Source: Trichodelitschia bisporula (taxonomy: Eukaryota; Ascomycota; Dothideomycetes; Phaeotrichales; Phaeotrichaceae). Taken from it: a stretch of DNA of 64,000 bases. The position numbers and the translations under genes are program-made. Under the pieces are notes generated by a model. The model was not told where the DNA came from. It worked only from the letters and a program-made list of their open reading frames with translations, and did not search any database. Below are positions 43,771 through 54,986 of this stretch, piece by piece. Position 1 is the stretch's first letter; the number at the start of each line of letters is the position of its first letter. The stretch lies in NCBI GenBank assembly GCA_010356995.1, contig ML996703.1:558001-622000 (forward strand). The letters are read 5' to 3'.

Positions 43771-45412
43771 TCATGCCTCCCACGCCTGTATCAATTTCTT
43801 GAGCCCCTCATCCATTGCTTGCCTCCCTTTTAGTGTTTTCCACACCTCATGCGGAGCTTGGTTGACGACAGACCAAGCCAGTAGGTTGTCAGTTATACGT
43901 GTTAGGTCCTCCTGCTTGTTCCCCCAGGTACTGTCACTACGAACTTTGATTCCGGAGCTGATTACGACCAAGGGAGTGTCCTTTGGTTGGATAGTGCGTG
44001 CCGATGAAATGTCGTTTTTGGTCAAAGATTCCGCGACGAGATTCTCTTGCAGCTGAGCCTTGATGAACTTTCCGTTCTGATAGGCAGATCTCCCATAGAC
44101 CCGGTCTTGCCTGGTCCTCCCCTTGAATAAGGCCCCGAGTACGCGTTCGATTCCCAATGGTGAGATGATTCCGTATCCCCAGAGAATGAAACCGCGGCCG
44201 GCGGAACCAATTCGACTGAGAAGGTCTTCATGAAGCGGATCGACCAGCATGATACCGGCCACATCACCGGAATGGGTGCTTGAAAAGATGCGTGACACGA
44301 TACTCCCATAGCCAGCCGAGACGAGAATCCATGGGCCCATCTCTCCTGTTTGGGCCAGTGCCTCAGCCAGCGCCGTCGCAGACATGGCAGCCGAATGAGG
44401 CGAAGGAGCGTTGTCGGACCAACCGTACCCCGGGCGATCCCAGTAACAGTATCGACCAATGGTCCGATTTCCCCAGGCGCTGTAAGCCCAACGTTCAAAG
44501 TCGTATTCCACGGGGTGCTCCCCAGCTTCTAGGAGCACTGTAGGCACCCGCTCGCCGTTGACCGTTGTGGCGTTCCCAACGCAGGCGAGGTGAACTTGAT
44601 ATTTGCCTCCATCCACAAAGATCCGCTTTCCAGGTACGGGAAGGGATGCGTCTCTGGCGCGTATTGTGAGAGTGGCCGTCATGAAGATGGTAATGATGAT
44701 GAAAATGACCAAGATGATGGTGGCGATTAGAACGGAGAGCCATTCCAAGAGTGTGCGCCGGGTCTCTGGACGCCCTGTGAGCCGCTCCTCCTCCTCTCGC
44801 TTTCCCCATGCCACCACTCTATCTGTGATGACACACCATATTGCCATCACAGTGGCCCAGATCACCGCCGCGATACCCACCCAGCCTTCTTCAGCTCTTG
44901 TGCGGCCAACTGCAACAATTATGATCATGTCCACGAGCAAAAAGCCCGCGACTATGGCCTGTGACACACGCATGGCTTTTGAGGGGCTAGTAAAGAAGAG
45001 GAGAGCGACCAGCAAGTTTCCGATTGTGAGGGTCGTGTAGGAGAAGTCGAAGAATCCGGAGCCGCGCGAATGCATCCCCGGCGGGGACACGAATATGGAA
45101 ACCAGCAGGAGTACCCACCAAAGGAAGGTGAGGGTGCAGAATAGGACAGTGAAGTAGCGCAGAAAACGGACCGTCCAAAGGTTGTATGGAGAAACCTGCG
45201 ATAGTCAGCTAAGAGCAGGAACTGATAGGTAGAAAGCATACAGCAGGGTCATCCGGGTCCAGATATCCATCTGAGTGCGGCGGTCGAGGCAAAAGTCGCG
45301 TGCGCTCATCAGGATCTCGATTCGGCGGTTCACTATGCGAACCTGGGTGTCGTTCGGGGTCCCGTTCATCTGTGTGGGGGTCGCTTCCCCTAGATTTCCA
45401 CAGTGAGACCAT
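43771..45412 (-). CDS. Multi-pass membrane protein with alpha/beta-hydrolase fold, nucleophile missing
   Basis: Two exons (45412-45242 and 45195-43771) give 531 residues. A hydrophilic start ending in GYLDPDDPAVSPYNLWTVRF leads into about five membrane segments (for example TVLFCTLTFLWWVLLLVSIF and WLSVLIATIILVIFIIITIF), then a hydrolase-fold domain: GGKYQVHLAC, VLLEAGEHPVEYDFERW, CYWDRPGYGWSDNAPSPHSA, ILVSAGYGSIVSRIFSS, IMLVDPLHEDLL, and a late NQAPHEVW. Where active members have G-H-S-x-G-G, this protein has S-A-G-Y-G-S, so the nucleophilic Ser is replaced by Gly (about residue 352). The family is widespread in filamentous ascomycetes with unknown role; the fold may bind rather than hydrolyse. 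It is divergent from the phosphatase methylesterase gene. Confidence 0.85.
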
Positions 45413-46128
45413 ATCAGCAGCACTGCACAGGTTGATCAGCGGCGCGCAGGTTGATTAAAATGCGGTATAAATATAACAAAAAGGCTACTGCTAGAAATCT
45501 GGGGATCTGTGAGCACAACGTTGCCTGTTTGTGAGGGGTTGAAGGCCCCTTGGGCTGTGGACCGACGCGCTACGTCATTGGCGTTTTCGCAATCAGCAGA
45601 CACAATGGGGTTGTCCACCTTCCGATGAGGTGCGGGGTTGGAAGCTAACAGTCGCCACCAGGACTGTACGGTGGCGGTATATGCATTGACATCGTACTTG
45701 GTGCTACGTCCTCAGAGCAAGCTAGAGCATGCCAATGCATAGCTACATAATGAGGTGCCGTCGCGATCGAGACACAAGCAGCTGCATCGCAGACAGGTGC
45801 CAGTGCCGAGGAGCGCCGCTGTGACCCTCTTAGGTCACATTCCTTTCACATATACTCTCCTACCACAGTAAGGCGAGTGGATTTGCGTTGGTGGTACCGT
45901 AAACATTGGAACAGAAGAAGACTTGCCAGTGAAAGCTTGTGACTGGATGCTTCCGGTCCGAGTTGACGGCCCGCAATGAAGCGACCACATTAGCCATTTT
46001 GAGTATGTCACGTGAAAATTGCTGCCACTTCACGCCTTCGCCAGACCCCATGGTAGAGCAATCTGTACCGTAACGTCGCATAGATCCAAATTGCCTTACT
46101 CAAAGATCCACGCAGATAGCATTTCGAA
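45413..46128. promoter_or_regulatory. Divergent intergenic region, hydrolase and ppe1
   Basis: 716 nt between two divergent start codons. No TATA box or other clear element was identified; no gene is supported. Confidence 0.45.
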
Positions 46129-47302
46129 ATGAGCGATATTGTCAAATCCTTTGCTAAATCTCGACTTGCTGCGCTGCCACCAGAACCGCCGCTTCCGGAA
46201 GACCACGAAGATGATTCTTCATCGGCTTCGTCCGTATCATCAACGGGCACGGTGGTCCCTTCGGCAACACTGAAGCCGGCTGTGCCTTTGTCTTGGAGTG
46301 ATTTCTTTGCCCAGGAGCTTTATCTTGAAAGGCGGGTGGACAGCCCCCAATGTACGGCCAAATTCCATGTTTACATCACTCCTCCTTCAGCTCCCAAAGC
46401 CCCGCTCCTAATTCTCCACCATGGGGCCGGATCTTCAGCATTGTCTTTTGCGTTGTTTGCCCTCGAGTTGAAGAAAATGCTCCCCCAAGCGGGAATTTTG
46501 GCTGTCGAGGCTCGTGAGCACGGTTCGGTGGTGTGGGATGCGGGCGGGCAAGTTGACACCGACATGTCGATTGAAAACCTCAGCCGAGACATGCTTGACA
46601 TGGTGCTCCTGACCCGCGAGAAGCTAGGCTGGGAAGAGCTCCCTCGGATTCTCCTGGTCGGACACAGCCTTGGAGGTGCAGTCGTCACGCATGTTGCCAA
46701 ATCCGGGGAGCTGGGGGACAAACTGCTAGGCTACGCTGTGTTGGATGTTGTCGAGGGATCTGCCATGGATGCGCTGAAGAGCATGCGATCGTACCTGGCA
46801 ACCCGCCCACCGATGTTCAAGACACTCGATTCTGCAATCACCTGGCACATCCGTTCCCGAACTCTCCGAAACTCAGAATCCGCACGCGCGTCCGTCCCGT
46901 CGCTACTCGTCCAGACACCCACCGGCGGGTGGACGTGGCGGACGGATCTGACAAGCACCGAAGCATATTGGGAGAATTGGTTCAATGGCATGAGCCATAA
47001 ATTTCTCACAGCCAGAGGTGCGAAGCTCCTCATACTTGCTGGAACCGATAGACTCGACAAAGAGCTTATGATAGGACAAATGCAGGGTGTGTAACTACCA
47101 GCTCCCACTTCTTAGATACTGACATATCTTGATAGGCAAGTTTCAGCTTCAGGTTTTCCCCGCAGCCGGTCACTTTCTCCAGGAAGATCTCCCCGAAAAA
47201 ACCGCCGAAGCGATTGTCGAATTTTTCAGGAGGAACGATCGGAGCACTATCAAGCTGCCACCTAAAGTTTCCGAATTGCTGGCCCAAGGCAAAAAGGTGT
47301 AA
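46129..47302 (+). CDS. ppe1: Protein phosphatase methylesterase 1 (PP2A demethylase)
   Basis: Two exons (46129-47086 and 47136-47302) give 374 residues. The enzyme removes the methyl ester from the C-terminal Leu of the PP2A catalytic subunit. An acidic, Ser-rich N-terminal segment precedes an alpha/beta-hydrolase with LLILHHGAGSSALSFALFA, the nucleophile elbow ILLVGHSLGGAVVTHVA, VLDVVEGSAMDALKSM (typical of PME-1 proteins) and the catalytic His in FPAAGHFLQEDLPEKTA, carried by the second exon. Length and motif order match the fungal family. It ends 113 nt from the stop codon of the convergent utp23. Confidence 0.95.
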
Positions 47303-47415
47303 TTCTGACGCGCCACAATGACTGCGACACCTTCGGCAACCCCGTCTGAGTGAGCAATATAACGTTACCGAAGTATGTCCGTTGGAGGCAAGGCAACATC
47401 AGCTGCGCCGGACTC

Positions 47416-48369
47416 TCATCCATCAGTAGTGGCCGCTGCAGCGTCGTCCGGCTTGGGCTTCCGCTTGCGTTTCCTCTTCGCCTTGCCATCTGCTGTCGCT
47501 GAGTCTTGTGGAGCGTCCGAAGGCTGAGTGATTGAAGTCTTCGACTTTGGTGACGTGGCCTGCCCTGTAGGTTGGGCTGCACTATCCTCAGTCGCGGGGT
47601 TGGGGTCGAAGGGTGCGTCTCGGCGTTTGGGCTTCTTGACGCTCAATGGATTCGGGCCTTTGACTCCCTTCTTCGGCTTCTTGGTCGGCCGCGGAGCAGG
47701 AATGGGCGCATCTTGCGTTGGCACCCTAGCCGTAGAATCATCCTCATCATCGTGCTTCCTCTTGCCTAACGTGCTTTTATTATGACGCGGCACTATCCCC
47801 GCCCGGAATTTCTGATGCTCCAGCTGCTGCTTCACGCCCTCTGTCGCCTCTGCCATCGGCTCCATAATCATGACACTGCGGTTGATGTAGATAAGTGGCA
47901 CACCAGGTACTTGCCGCATGCGTGTCCGGACTTCCCGATCCTGGGTTGCGACGACGTAGCGGTGCTTGTTCGTATTTTTGCCATCAGGGTCGACCACCGA
48001 CTGGAGACACTCCAACGTGCTGAAGGGTTTCTCCAGAGTGTGATGATTGCAGCGGCGCCGCTCGTACCTCTTCGCTTGGTCGATCAAGGCAGGTACTTTG
48101 GGGTCGGCGGTGTACAGGTGTCGCATGGAGCATTGTGTGATCACTTTAACACGATTAGAGACTCAAACAGGAATGGGCTCATGGCACTTACTCGGCTTGA
48201 CCTTGCCGTGAAGAGTACGTTCCAAACCGCCGATGAGATCCATCTTAAAGCGGTCGGCATCTTGAAGAATCTGAGCGTCGAGCAGCACTTGGTATGGTTC
48301 ACGAAAGCCGAAGGCGAGTGAGTATTGGTGCATAAGCTTCCGATATTGCTTTGCGCGTTTGCCCCTCAT
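47416..48369 (-). CDS. utp23: rRNA-processing protein Utp23
   Basis: Two exons (48369-48192 and 48143-47416) with a 48-nt intron give 301 residues. The start MRGKRAKQYRKLMHQYSLAF and the following FGFREPYQVLLDAQ are near-invariant in Utp23/Fcf1 proteins. The PIN-like fold continues with ITQCSMRHLY, CNHH and STLECLQSVV (Cys/His zinc site) and ends with VATQDREVRTRMRQVPGVPL. The C-terminal 130 residues are a basic, disordered tail rich in Lys and Pro. Utp23 belongs to the small-subunit processome and is needed for early 18S pre-rRNA cleavage and snR30 release. Fcf1 is excluded by the tail and length. Confidence 0.95.
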
Positions 48370-49010
48370 GGTTGCGGCTTCACGAAGGTCAGTGGATTCT
48401 TCGAGGCGACGTCAGATGAGGTTGATGCTGTTGGCGTTTTCCCCCGAACAGATCTTCATGTGCCAGTTTTTTTTTGGGAAAGTCTCGAAGCACGGGCCAC
48501 ACCATGTGTCGGGTCGCCTGCGAAAGGGTGATAACTCCGTATACTCTGTATAATTTGCGCGCAGGGGCAACAATATGGACCCAGCCTGCCTGGCAGCCAA
48601 CCGTTCCAAAGCTGTCCAGCCGGACCGGAGCAAGTGCCAGTAACAAAGAGCTTGAAAACGGCTTCAAAGAGGCTAGAGCCCAAGGTCACTCAGAAAAGTC
48701 GTACATGCCCTACTAGGAGCAGTTTGCGGATGGGGCGGCCACGAGTTTCTTTTGGGTGGCCTTTGACTCTCTGCTAGGTGCCCCATATGGCGCTTCCCTC
48801 CCCCCACCGACCACGGCCCACCCTTTTTGTCCCACAATCCACGCGTCAGCCATCCACAACTGCTTCGGCGCACTTCGTTGCCGACGTTCACAGCTCCCGT
48901 ATATACAGCAACATTTGACATTCACCCCTTGACCACCATTGGCTTTGGCATTTTCCCCGCTTCCCGCGAGCAGCTCTAGCCAGCGTCCATGCGACTGCTC
49001 AGTACCCAGC
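48370..49010. promoter_or_regulatory. Divergent intergenic region, utp23 and DUF726 gene
   Basis: 641 nt between the two start codons, containing AACTCCGTATACTCTGTATA near 48533-48552, a partly palindromic copy of the TACGGAGTA-type motif. The 100 nt before the ATG at 49011 are rich in C, usual for a leader. No gene is supported. Confidence 0.5.
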
Positions 49011-52000
49011 ATGTCCGGCAAAGTTGCATCTGGCTCATCTCCACCGAGTGATCCGCAAAGCCCTCATGCGACAGTCCCACATATCACCAATCCCGAGAAA
49101 CCTCCTCATGCTACCAGCGAGGCGCCGGTTCTTGAGCTGGACGACTTTGGCCTTCCGATCCGCCCTGCCCCCAAGCGGCCTGCATACGACGAAGGCATCG
49201 AGCCTGAGGACACTTCGGCCGCGGAAGTGTCCGAACTGCCCTCCGATGGGTCCAAGGAATCATTCCATTCCACCTCATCCTCGCTGGCGAAAGAGTCACC
49301 CGATGCTGCCGTCGCGACGAAGGCCGAAGTTCCTCCAGCCAAGGAACATTGCTACGTCCCAGACACTTCAAGAGGGTCCGTCGCCAAATCCTTACCCCGC
49401 CCCTCGTCCGATGTCCAGCACGCGCAACTTCCATCCGAATGGTCGCACCAGCATGTTATTCAGGCGAGCAAGCTTCCTGAGCCTGTCGCGGAACCCGAAG
49501 ACGACGGGCAGTGGCAGGAGATGCCCGCATATGCGCCGTACGATATATACAATGACGACAATAAGTTGGTTGCTCGAGAGGCACCCGAGTTGGAAGAGGA
49601 GATGTTCCAATACGCAAACCTGGGAGGTGCTGCCAAAGGCTATACGCGGGTACAACTGGACGAGGATGCTCAGTCCGCAACCAGCATGGATGAAAACACG
49701 GCATACCTCTTCAAAGACCCAGGCACCAACGTTGCAGATGAGGATGAAGGCAGCAGAGATGTGCTATCGCAGATGCAGGCCACCAAGGATCTGCTCACCG
49801 AAGGACAGCGAATTGCTTATGTGAGCACGGTGCGCCTGGCGATGATACAAATGGAGAAGACGTTGGACAGTTTGGAAAAGACTCGCGGCTCGAAGAAGGC
49901 CGTCGCATCTGCGCTCGAGTCAATGAAGATGTGGAGTCAAAAAATCATGATCCGCCTGTACTCGCACATGGAAATTGAGTCGGCTGGTACGTATGGCATA
50001 TCAGAATCGTGCAGTATTGACGTTCAGCAGAGCAAATCATGATCGAGCAATTGGCAGTCCATGGACTAGAGCCCACGGATTTGACACCGACGTTGATGCA
50101 GAACGCCCGAGTGAAGAATCCAATTCGAGAGGAAGCCTCCTCTGGCCGCCCTTCTGTCTCATCGCCAACACCAGACGACCAGTTTGAGGGGCTGAAATCG
50201 CCAAAATCTCGGTCAAGCGTGAGCGTTGGTACGCCTCGTGGTGAAACACCGCCGCCCGCTTACGACAGCCATCCTGAAGGGGGCATGCCAGATGTGAAGA
50301 CACCCTCACAGCTCCCAAACACTCAAAACATCGATATTGATCTAAGATGGACCGTCCTGTGCGACCTTTTCCTCGTCTTGATTGCCGACTCAGTGTACGA
50401 CGCTCGTTCGAGAACATTGCTGGAGAATGTCGGTTTCTATCTGGATGTACCTTGGCTTGACATCTGCCGCTTTGAAAAGCGCGTGACGGATGCCTTAGAA
50501 ATGCAGGAAGCCGCGAGCAAGGAGAATTGGAACGAAGATGAGCACATGGAAACCCGAAAAAAGATGGACCGAAATAGAAGGCTTGTCATGATGGGGCTTG
50601 CTACTGTCGGTGGAGGCCTTGTCATTGGGCTGTCAGCGGGGCTTCTTGCACCCGTTATTGGGGCTGGGCTTGCAGCCGGTTTTACCACCATCGGTGTTGC
50701 AGGTACCGGAAGCTTTTTGGCTGGAGCTGGTGGGGCTGCGATAATTACAACAACGGGTGTAGTTACCGGTACGACAATTGGGGTAAGAGCTGGAGACAGG
50801 AGAACCGGAGCCGTCAAAACTTTTGAGTACCGGCCACTGCACAACAATAAGCGGGTAAATCTTATCGTCACTATCTCTGGGTGGATGACCGGTAAAATAG
50901 ACGATGTCCGTCTTCCCTACAGTACGGTGGATCCCATCATGGGCGACATCTACTCAGTTCACTGGGAGCCGGAAATGCTACAAAGCATGGGTCAAACGAT
51001 CAATATCCTTGCCACGGAGGCACTCACCCAAGGTTTGCAGCAGATTTTGGGTAGTACCATTCTGGTCGCTTTGATGTCTGCGCTTCAGCTTCCCATTGTG
51101 CTGACGAAGTTGGCGTACCTCATCGACAATCCCTGGACGGTCTCTATGGCACGCGCGGATTTAGCTGGATTGATTCTGGCAGACTCAATCATTGACCGAA
51201 ATCTCGGATCTCGCCCCATCACGCTTGTCGGCTTCTCCCTTGGTGCACGAGTCATATTTGCATGCCTGCGCGAGCTAGCCAAGCGGAAGCAGTATGGGCT
51301 TGTACAAAACGTGTACATGTTTGGAACACCAGTAGTAAATAGCAAAGATGAGTACATTCGGCTCAGGAGCGTGGTGGTTGGCAGGTTCGTTAATGGTTAT
51401 GCGACGAACGACTGGATTCTCGGTATGTGCACCTTCCTTTCCTTCTATGGCTGCTGACATTCACAGGCTACCTTTTCCGTGCCACTGGCGGCGGTGTAAT
51501 GCGTGTTGCGGGCCTTGCTCCCGTTAACATATCCGGCGTTGAAAATGTCAACTGCACCGAATGGGTCCCTGGACACATGTCCTATCGTCAGGCGATGCCC
51601 CGTCTCCTTCGCGAGGTCGGATGGACTGTTGAGAGTGATGAATTCACAGAAATCGAGGATCCTGATCCGGAAAACCACGAGAAGCGCCAACGCGAACTCA
51701 TCAACGAGATTGAAGAAGCCCGAAAAAAGCTTGCCGAGAAGCCGGACAAGAAGCGGTTCAACTTTTTCAGACGCAAGAAGGTCGAAAAGAAGGAGTGGGA
51801 GACGTATGACGAGTCCAGTCAACGTCATGATGAGCCGAATGGTGATCAGGATCCGAACGCGCAAAGCAGCGGCGTCCTGTTCGACATCGACGCAATCAAG
51901 GCCGAAATTGCCGAGTTTGCGGCGGAAGACATTCCTATCAAGCAACTGGAGTCGACCCTTCCGCCGATAAAGCTTACACTGGACGACAATGCTCCTTCAC

Positions 52001-52332
52001 TGAGGCCAACAAAAAGCTTCAATGACAGTGTGGCTTCGTCGGTCCCTCAGCGCGGTTCAATCCCATTAACTACCTCAACCTCTGCCCAGGGTGCATGTCG
52101 ATCTCATGATACCAAGGAACTAGAGGAAGACATCGGGATGACCATGACATTTGAAGTTCCCGAGCCCAAGGCAATGCGGGAGGAGGAGAATCGCTGGCCA
52201 GATCCCCTACCGGAGCGTCCGCCGCTCAGATTTGCAACCACCATGCCAGCCGTTGGGAATCCAGAACACAACGCATGGGCCGATGATGAAGAGTTTGTGC
52301 ATGGGCAGGAAGTGAAGATGACTTTTGAATAG
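49011..52332 (+). CDS. DUF726 putative lipase, Mil1/TMCO4-like
   Basis: Three exons (49011-49986, 50031-51422, 51467-52332) give 1077 residues. The first 300 residues are acidic and disordered. The core has two Gly-rich membrane segments (about residues 512-580, with GLVIGLSAGLLAPVIGAGLA and FLAGAGGAAIITTTGVVTGT), then NLIVTISGWMTG, WEPEMLQSMG and the hydrolase elbow ITLVGFSLGARVIFACLREL (about residue 728), FGTPVV, and VNGYATNDWILGYLFRATGG followed by NVNCTEWVPGHMSY. This is the DUF726 layout of human TMCO4 and yeast Mil1 (YFL034W), which binds an adaptor-complex medium subunit at the Golgi/endosome. A Lys-rich coiled region follows and short acidic motifs end the chain. Lipase activity is inferred from the elbow. 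Confidence 0.92.
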
Positions 52333-53181
52333 AGAAGTTTGGTGGCATGTTCATTGGAAAGCTGGGTAACCGGGTTAGTGTTGTTAACCATTAGCGTGCA
52401 TTGCGGCGGAGTTGAATGTTCACTTTCATTCGAGGATATGCTTAAGTCCCGAGAGCGACTTCTACATTCTTCTGATGGCATGTTGCCTAGGACTCCAGTC
52501 ATAAAGGAAGGACTGGGTTGCCGATGTCTATTGTGAAGATGTGCGGCCTTGTGATGATGCCCCGATCTTTCTGTGGGCGGTCCGGAGCGGGTTTTTGTAC
52601 ATGAACTCATTCGGTTGGTGATGACAATTATGGTTCATGATCATCGAGAATGAACAACTGATATCCGTTTCCAACTCATTTGTCTTTGACAAATATTCAG
52701 AAAGGTACTAGGATGATTTGACGTTTTGGGTCATGCTTGCGGCCTTTCGGCCGGACCTGTTGCCAAGCTTCAAATGCACTAGTGTCTATGCGCACGGATC
52801 ACACAATAAGGTTATGGCCACGTCCCTCCGCCAGCATGCTCAGGTAAAGCAGCCATGACTTTTTCGAGTGGCCCTTGGCCCAAGGGGCCCCTCCACCAGC
52901 AAAAGCAAAACAAGCGAACAGTTCAGTCAAGTGGCATTTATGCTGTCATACACCACCACCTAACCTCCAGGTACAGTAAAGCATTTCAACATACCCGCAT
53001 ACCACTTGCAAGGCCATCCGCTGCAAACCTCACGCTCCCTGTCTCCTTCGCCGGAAGGCCGCCACTCAGCAAACGCACATCTGTTCACCTCTAGCTTCCT
53101 TGTGAGCAGTCTCTTGTCACCGACAAGCCGAGGGTCAAACTGACCATAGTGCCAGGAGGCCATCCCACTCCTTACCTCATC
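52333..53181. other. Intergenic, about 0.85 kb
   Basis: No gene supported. The two flanking genes are on the plus strand; the stretch holds the DUF726 gene terminator and the promoter of the HAPSTR1-like gene. ATTCGG-rich sequence near 52605-52740 shows nothing specific. Confidence 0.55.
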
Positions 53182-53982
53182 ATGGACTCGATGCGTTCTC
53201 TTAATACATCCTTGCCATCGGCTTCGTCGCCGCGGTCCCGAGTGCAGCCGTCGGAAAAGCTGTTGCAGGCCTTCAAAGAGGCCGCTTTGACTGTTACGAA
53301 CCTCTACAAGACCGCCGCCTCGGAACGCACTCTGACGTTTGAGGCTGGCTACCAAGAGGCGCTGCGGGATATGTTAGAGTTGCTCGACAAGAAAACTCAG
53401 GACGTCCAGGACGGCGATGGCCGGGCTATCCGTCAGTGGTTGACGGAGCGATACCACGGGAATCTGGCGGCGACCCAGTCTTCTAGCGAGAGCGAGGAGG
53501 AGGATGATGAAGAAAATCGTGCGCGCAGTTCGTCTCCTGCTACGCATACGAAGACCGCTCCGACCACATCTCAACCTGCTACCCGTCCCGAAGCAATCCA
53601 AGTGGAGTGCGCAGGCCCGTTCAAGGGAGATAGCGATGAATCGTGTGATACAAGCACAACGGCTCATCCAGTTCATGCCGTCATATCAGTTCCACAAGTG
53701 GACTTCTCGTTCCGATCATCCGTACAGCTCCCATCGCCCTCCGACCATGACATGGACGCGAACGGCGGACACAACACAGTTCAAGTTAACCTGATGCAGC
53801 GGCCAACACGCTCATCAACGCGTCATAGTGCACGTCACTCCGGACGGTCATCGGCTGCGCAAGGAACGTTAGGTACTGGCGCTGGCATGAAGCGCCGGGG
53901 TGTCTGGAACGACTTTTTCGACATCAGCGGAATGCACGGCAAGGATCGCGAGGGTGGTGGCAAGCGAGGCAGATTCACATGA
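53182..53982 (+). CDS. HAPSTR1 (C16orf72, UPF0472)-like protein
   Basis: Single exon of 266 residues from the ATG at 53182. The N-terminal 90 residues hold the only ordered part, a helical block with AFKEAALTVTNLYKTAASER, FEAGYQEALRDMLELLDKK and AIRQWLTERYHGN. The AA-x-TVTNLYK and GYQ spacing resembles the core of metazoan HAPSTR1, a stress-response protein stabilised by the HUWE1 ligase; assignment rests on that pattern only. The middle is acidic and Ser-rich, and the C-terminus GVWNDFFDISGMHGKDREGG, then KRGRFT is a conserved-looking end in fungal members. The basic tail may be a nuclear signal. If the pattern is misleading, it is a conserved fungal protein of unknown role. Confidence 0.7.
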   Translation: MDSMRSLNTSLPSASSPRSRVQPSEKLLQAFKEAALTVTNLYKTAASERTLTFEAGYQEALRDMLELLDKKTQDVQDGDGRAIRQWLTERYHGNLAATQSSSESEEEDDEENRARSSSPATHTKTAPTTSQPATRPEAIQVECAGPFKGDSDESCDTSTTAHPVHAVISVPQVDFSFRSSVQLPSPSDHDMDANGGHNTVQVNLMQRPTRSSTRHSARHSGRSSAAQGTLGTGAGMKRRGVWNDFFDISGMHGKDREGGGKRGRFT

Positions 53983-54632
53983 GCTAGGCTCATAAGTCTG
54001 GCGTTCGGGTCGGCATCTTGGCAAGGAGTTAACTGCATAGCTTTGGCGTTCTTGAGCATATGGACTAGTGGTGGGGACAGGAGCATTGAGCGCAGTCGGT
54101 TGTACATATGGCATGGGAGCAATTCTCGGAGTTATCATCTTTCGAAACTTTTGGCGCTTCCGTCCGGCGGTACTGGATGTATCTTGTTAACCGCACGTCA
54201 CATATACCCCATCGTTGATATTTTGATAATTAAAGTCTATAGCTTCTCGAACGCTTGTCTACAGGTCATATTCCGTTAGTCGCTAACTAATCCATTTAAG
54301 CAGCGCATTAAGCATCTCATGTGCTACCGGAACTCCATGTTACCCGGTCCACATGCTAACCACACGTAATGAAGTCCAAACCCCGTTTCTCGCTCTGTGT
54401 GAGATGTCGACCATGATAGTTCGTATTTATGGGCCCAGATGATCCGAACCAAAAGTTGAATGCAATGCCAGTTTGAAAAAGGTCGCTTAAAGATATTCGT
54501 GTGTAGACATATGTAGTACTCCAAAGTTGATACGTGGACGAATCATGTGATGCTTCAGAGCCAGAGCCAGACGCCGTTGCGCAACTCGCGGCCTATGGAC
54601 AGCGCAATAGACTCTGTGCTTGCATCAGCATC
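53983..54632. other. Intergenic, about 0.65 kb
   Basis: No gene seen between the 3' ends of the HAPSTR1-like gene and the convergent small Cys/His gene. The stretch is relatively AT-rich, as fits terminators. Confidence 0.55.
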
Positions 54633-54986
54633 TTATCGAAATTTCCTGTCAAGGAAAACTATCCGCCAGCGCAAAAACGTACCGATGGACGACCGCCTGC
54701 TAGGATCAAGACTCTTCTTCTCAACAATATCATCCCATGTTGAAATAGCCACTGTAGAAGTTGAGCCGAAGCTGAATTTGCGAAGCTCGTTATAGAGGGG
54801 AGGACGATCAGCAAGGCGCTGACAGGACCGACACATCGCGTCGCTGTTCGCCATCCCCAGAAGCTCCTTGTACAGACAACCCAGCTGGTGCCCATCGGAG
54901 GTGCGTGAGCGGACGCATGGCTCGCCAATGAAGCGTTCGGGTCCCCAGTGGCCGCAGGTGTGCAATATGTGTTCCATGTGACACAT
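54633..54986 (-). CDS. Small Cys/His-rich protein (117 residues)
   Basis: Single-exon frame beginning MCHMEHILHTCGHWGPERFI and continuing with a Cys-containing GEPCVRSRT, GCLYKELLGM and a CxxC in DAMCRSCQRLADRPP. Short proteins starting with a His-Thr-Cys-Gly-His segment followed by paired Cys are common in filamentous ascomycetes and probably bind zinc; no function is known to me. A C/A-rich leader (CATCACAACACACCAACTCA region near 55120-55150 in the gene sense) lies upstream of the ATG, which supports transcription. A GTACGT inside codons near the end could be a donor for a longer, spliced product. Confidence 0.5.
   Translation of the reverse strand: MCHMEHILHTCGHWGPERFIGEPCVRSRTSDGHQLGCLYKELLGMANSDAMCRSCQRLADRPPLYNELRKFSFGSTSTVAISTWDDIVEKKSLDPSRRSSIGTFLRWRIVFLDRKFR

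Noticed and set aside
49024-49824. 266-codon frame overlapping the DUF726 gene
   Set aside because: Shifted phase of the disordered N-terminal exon, made of Arg/Pro/Ser; the real frame continues into the conserved domain.
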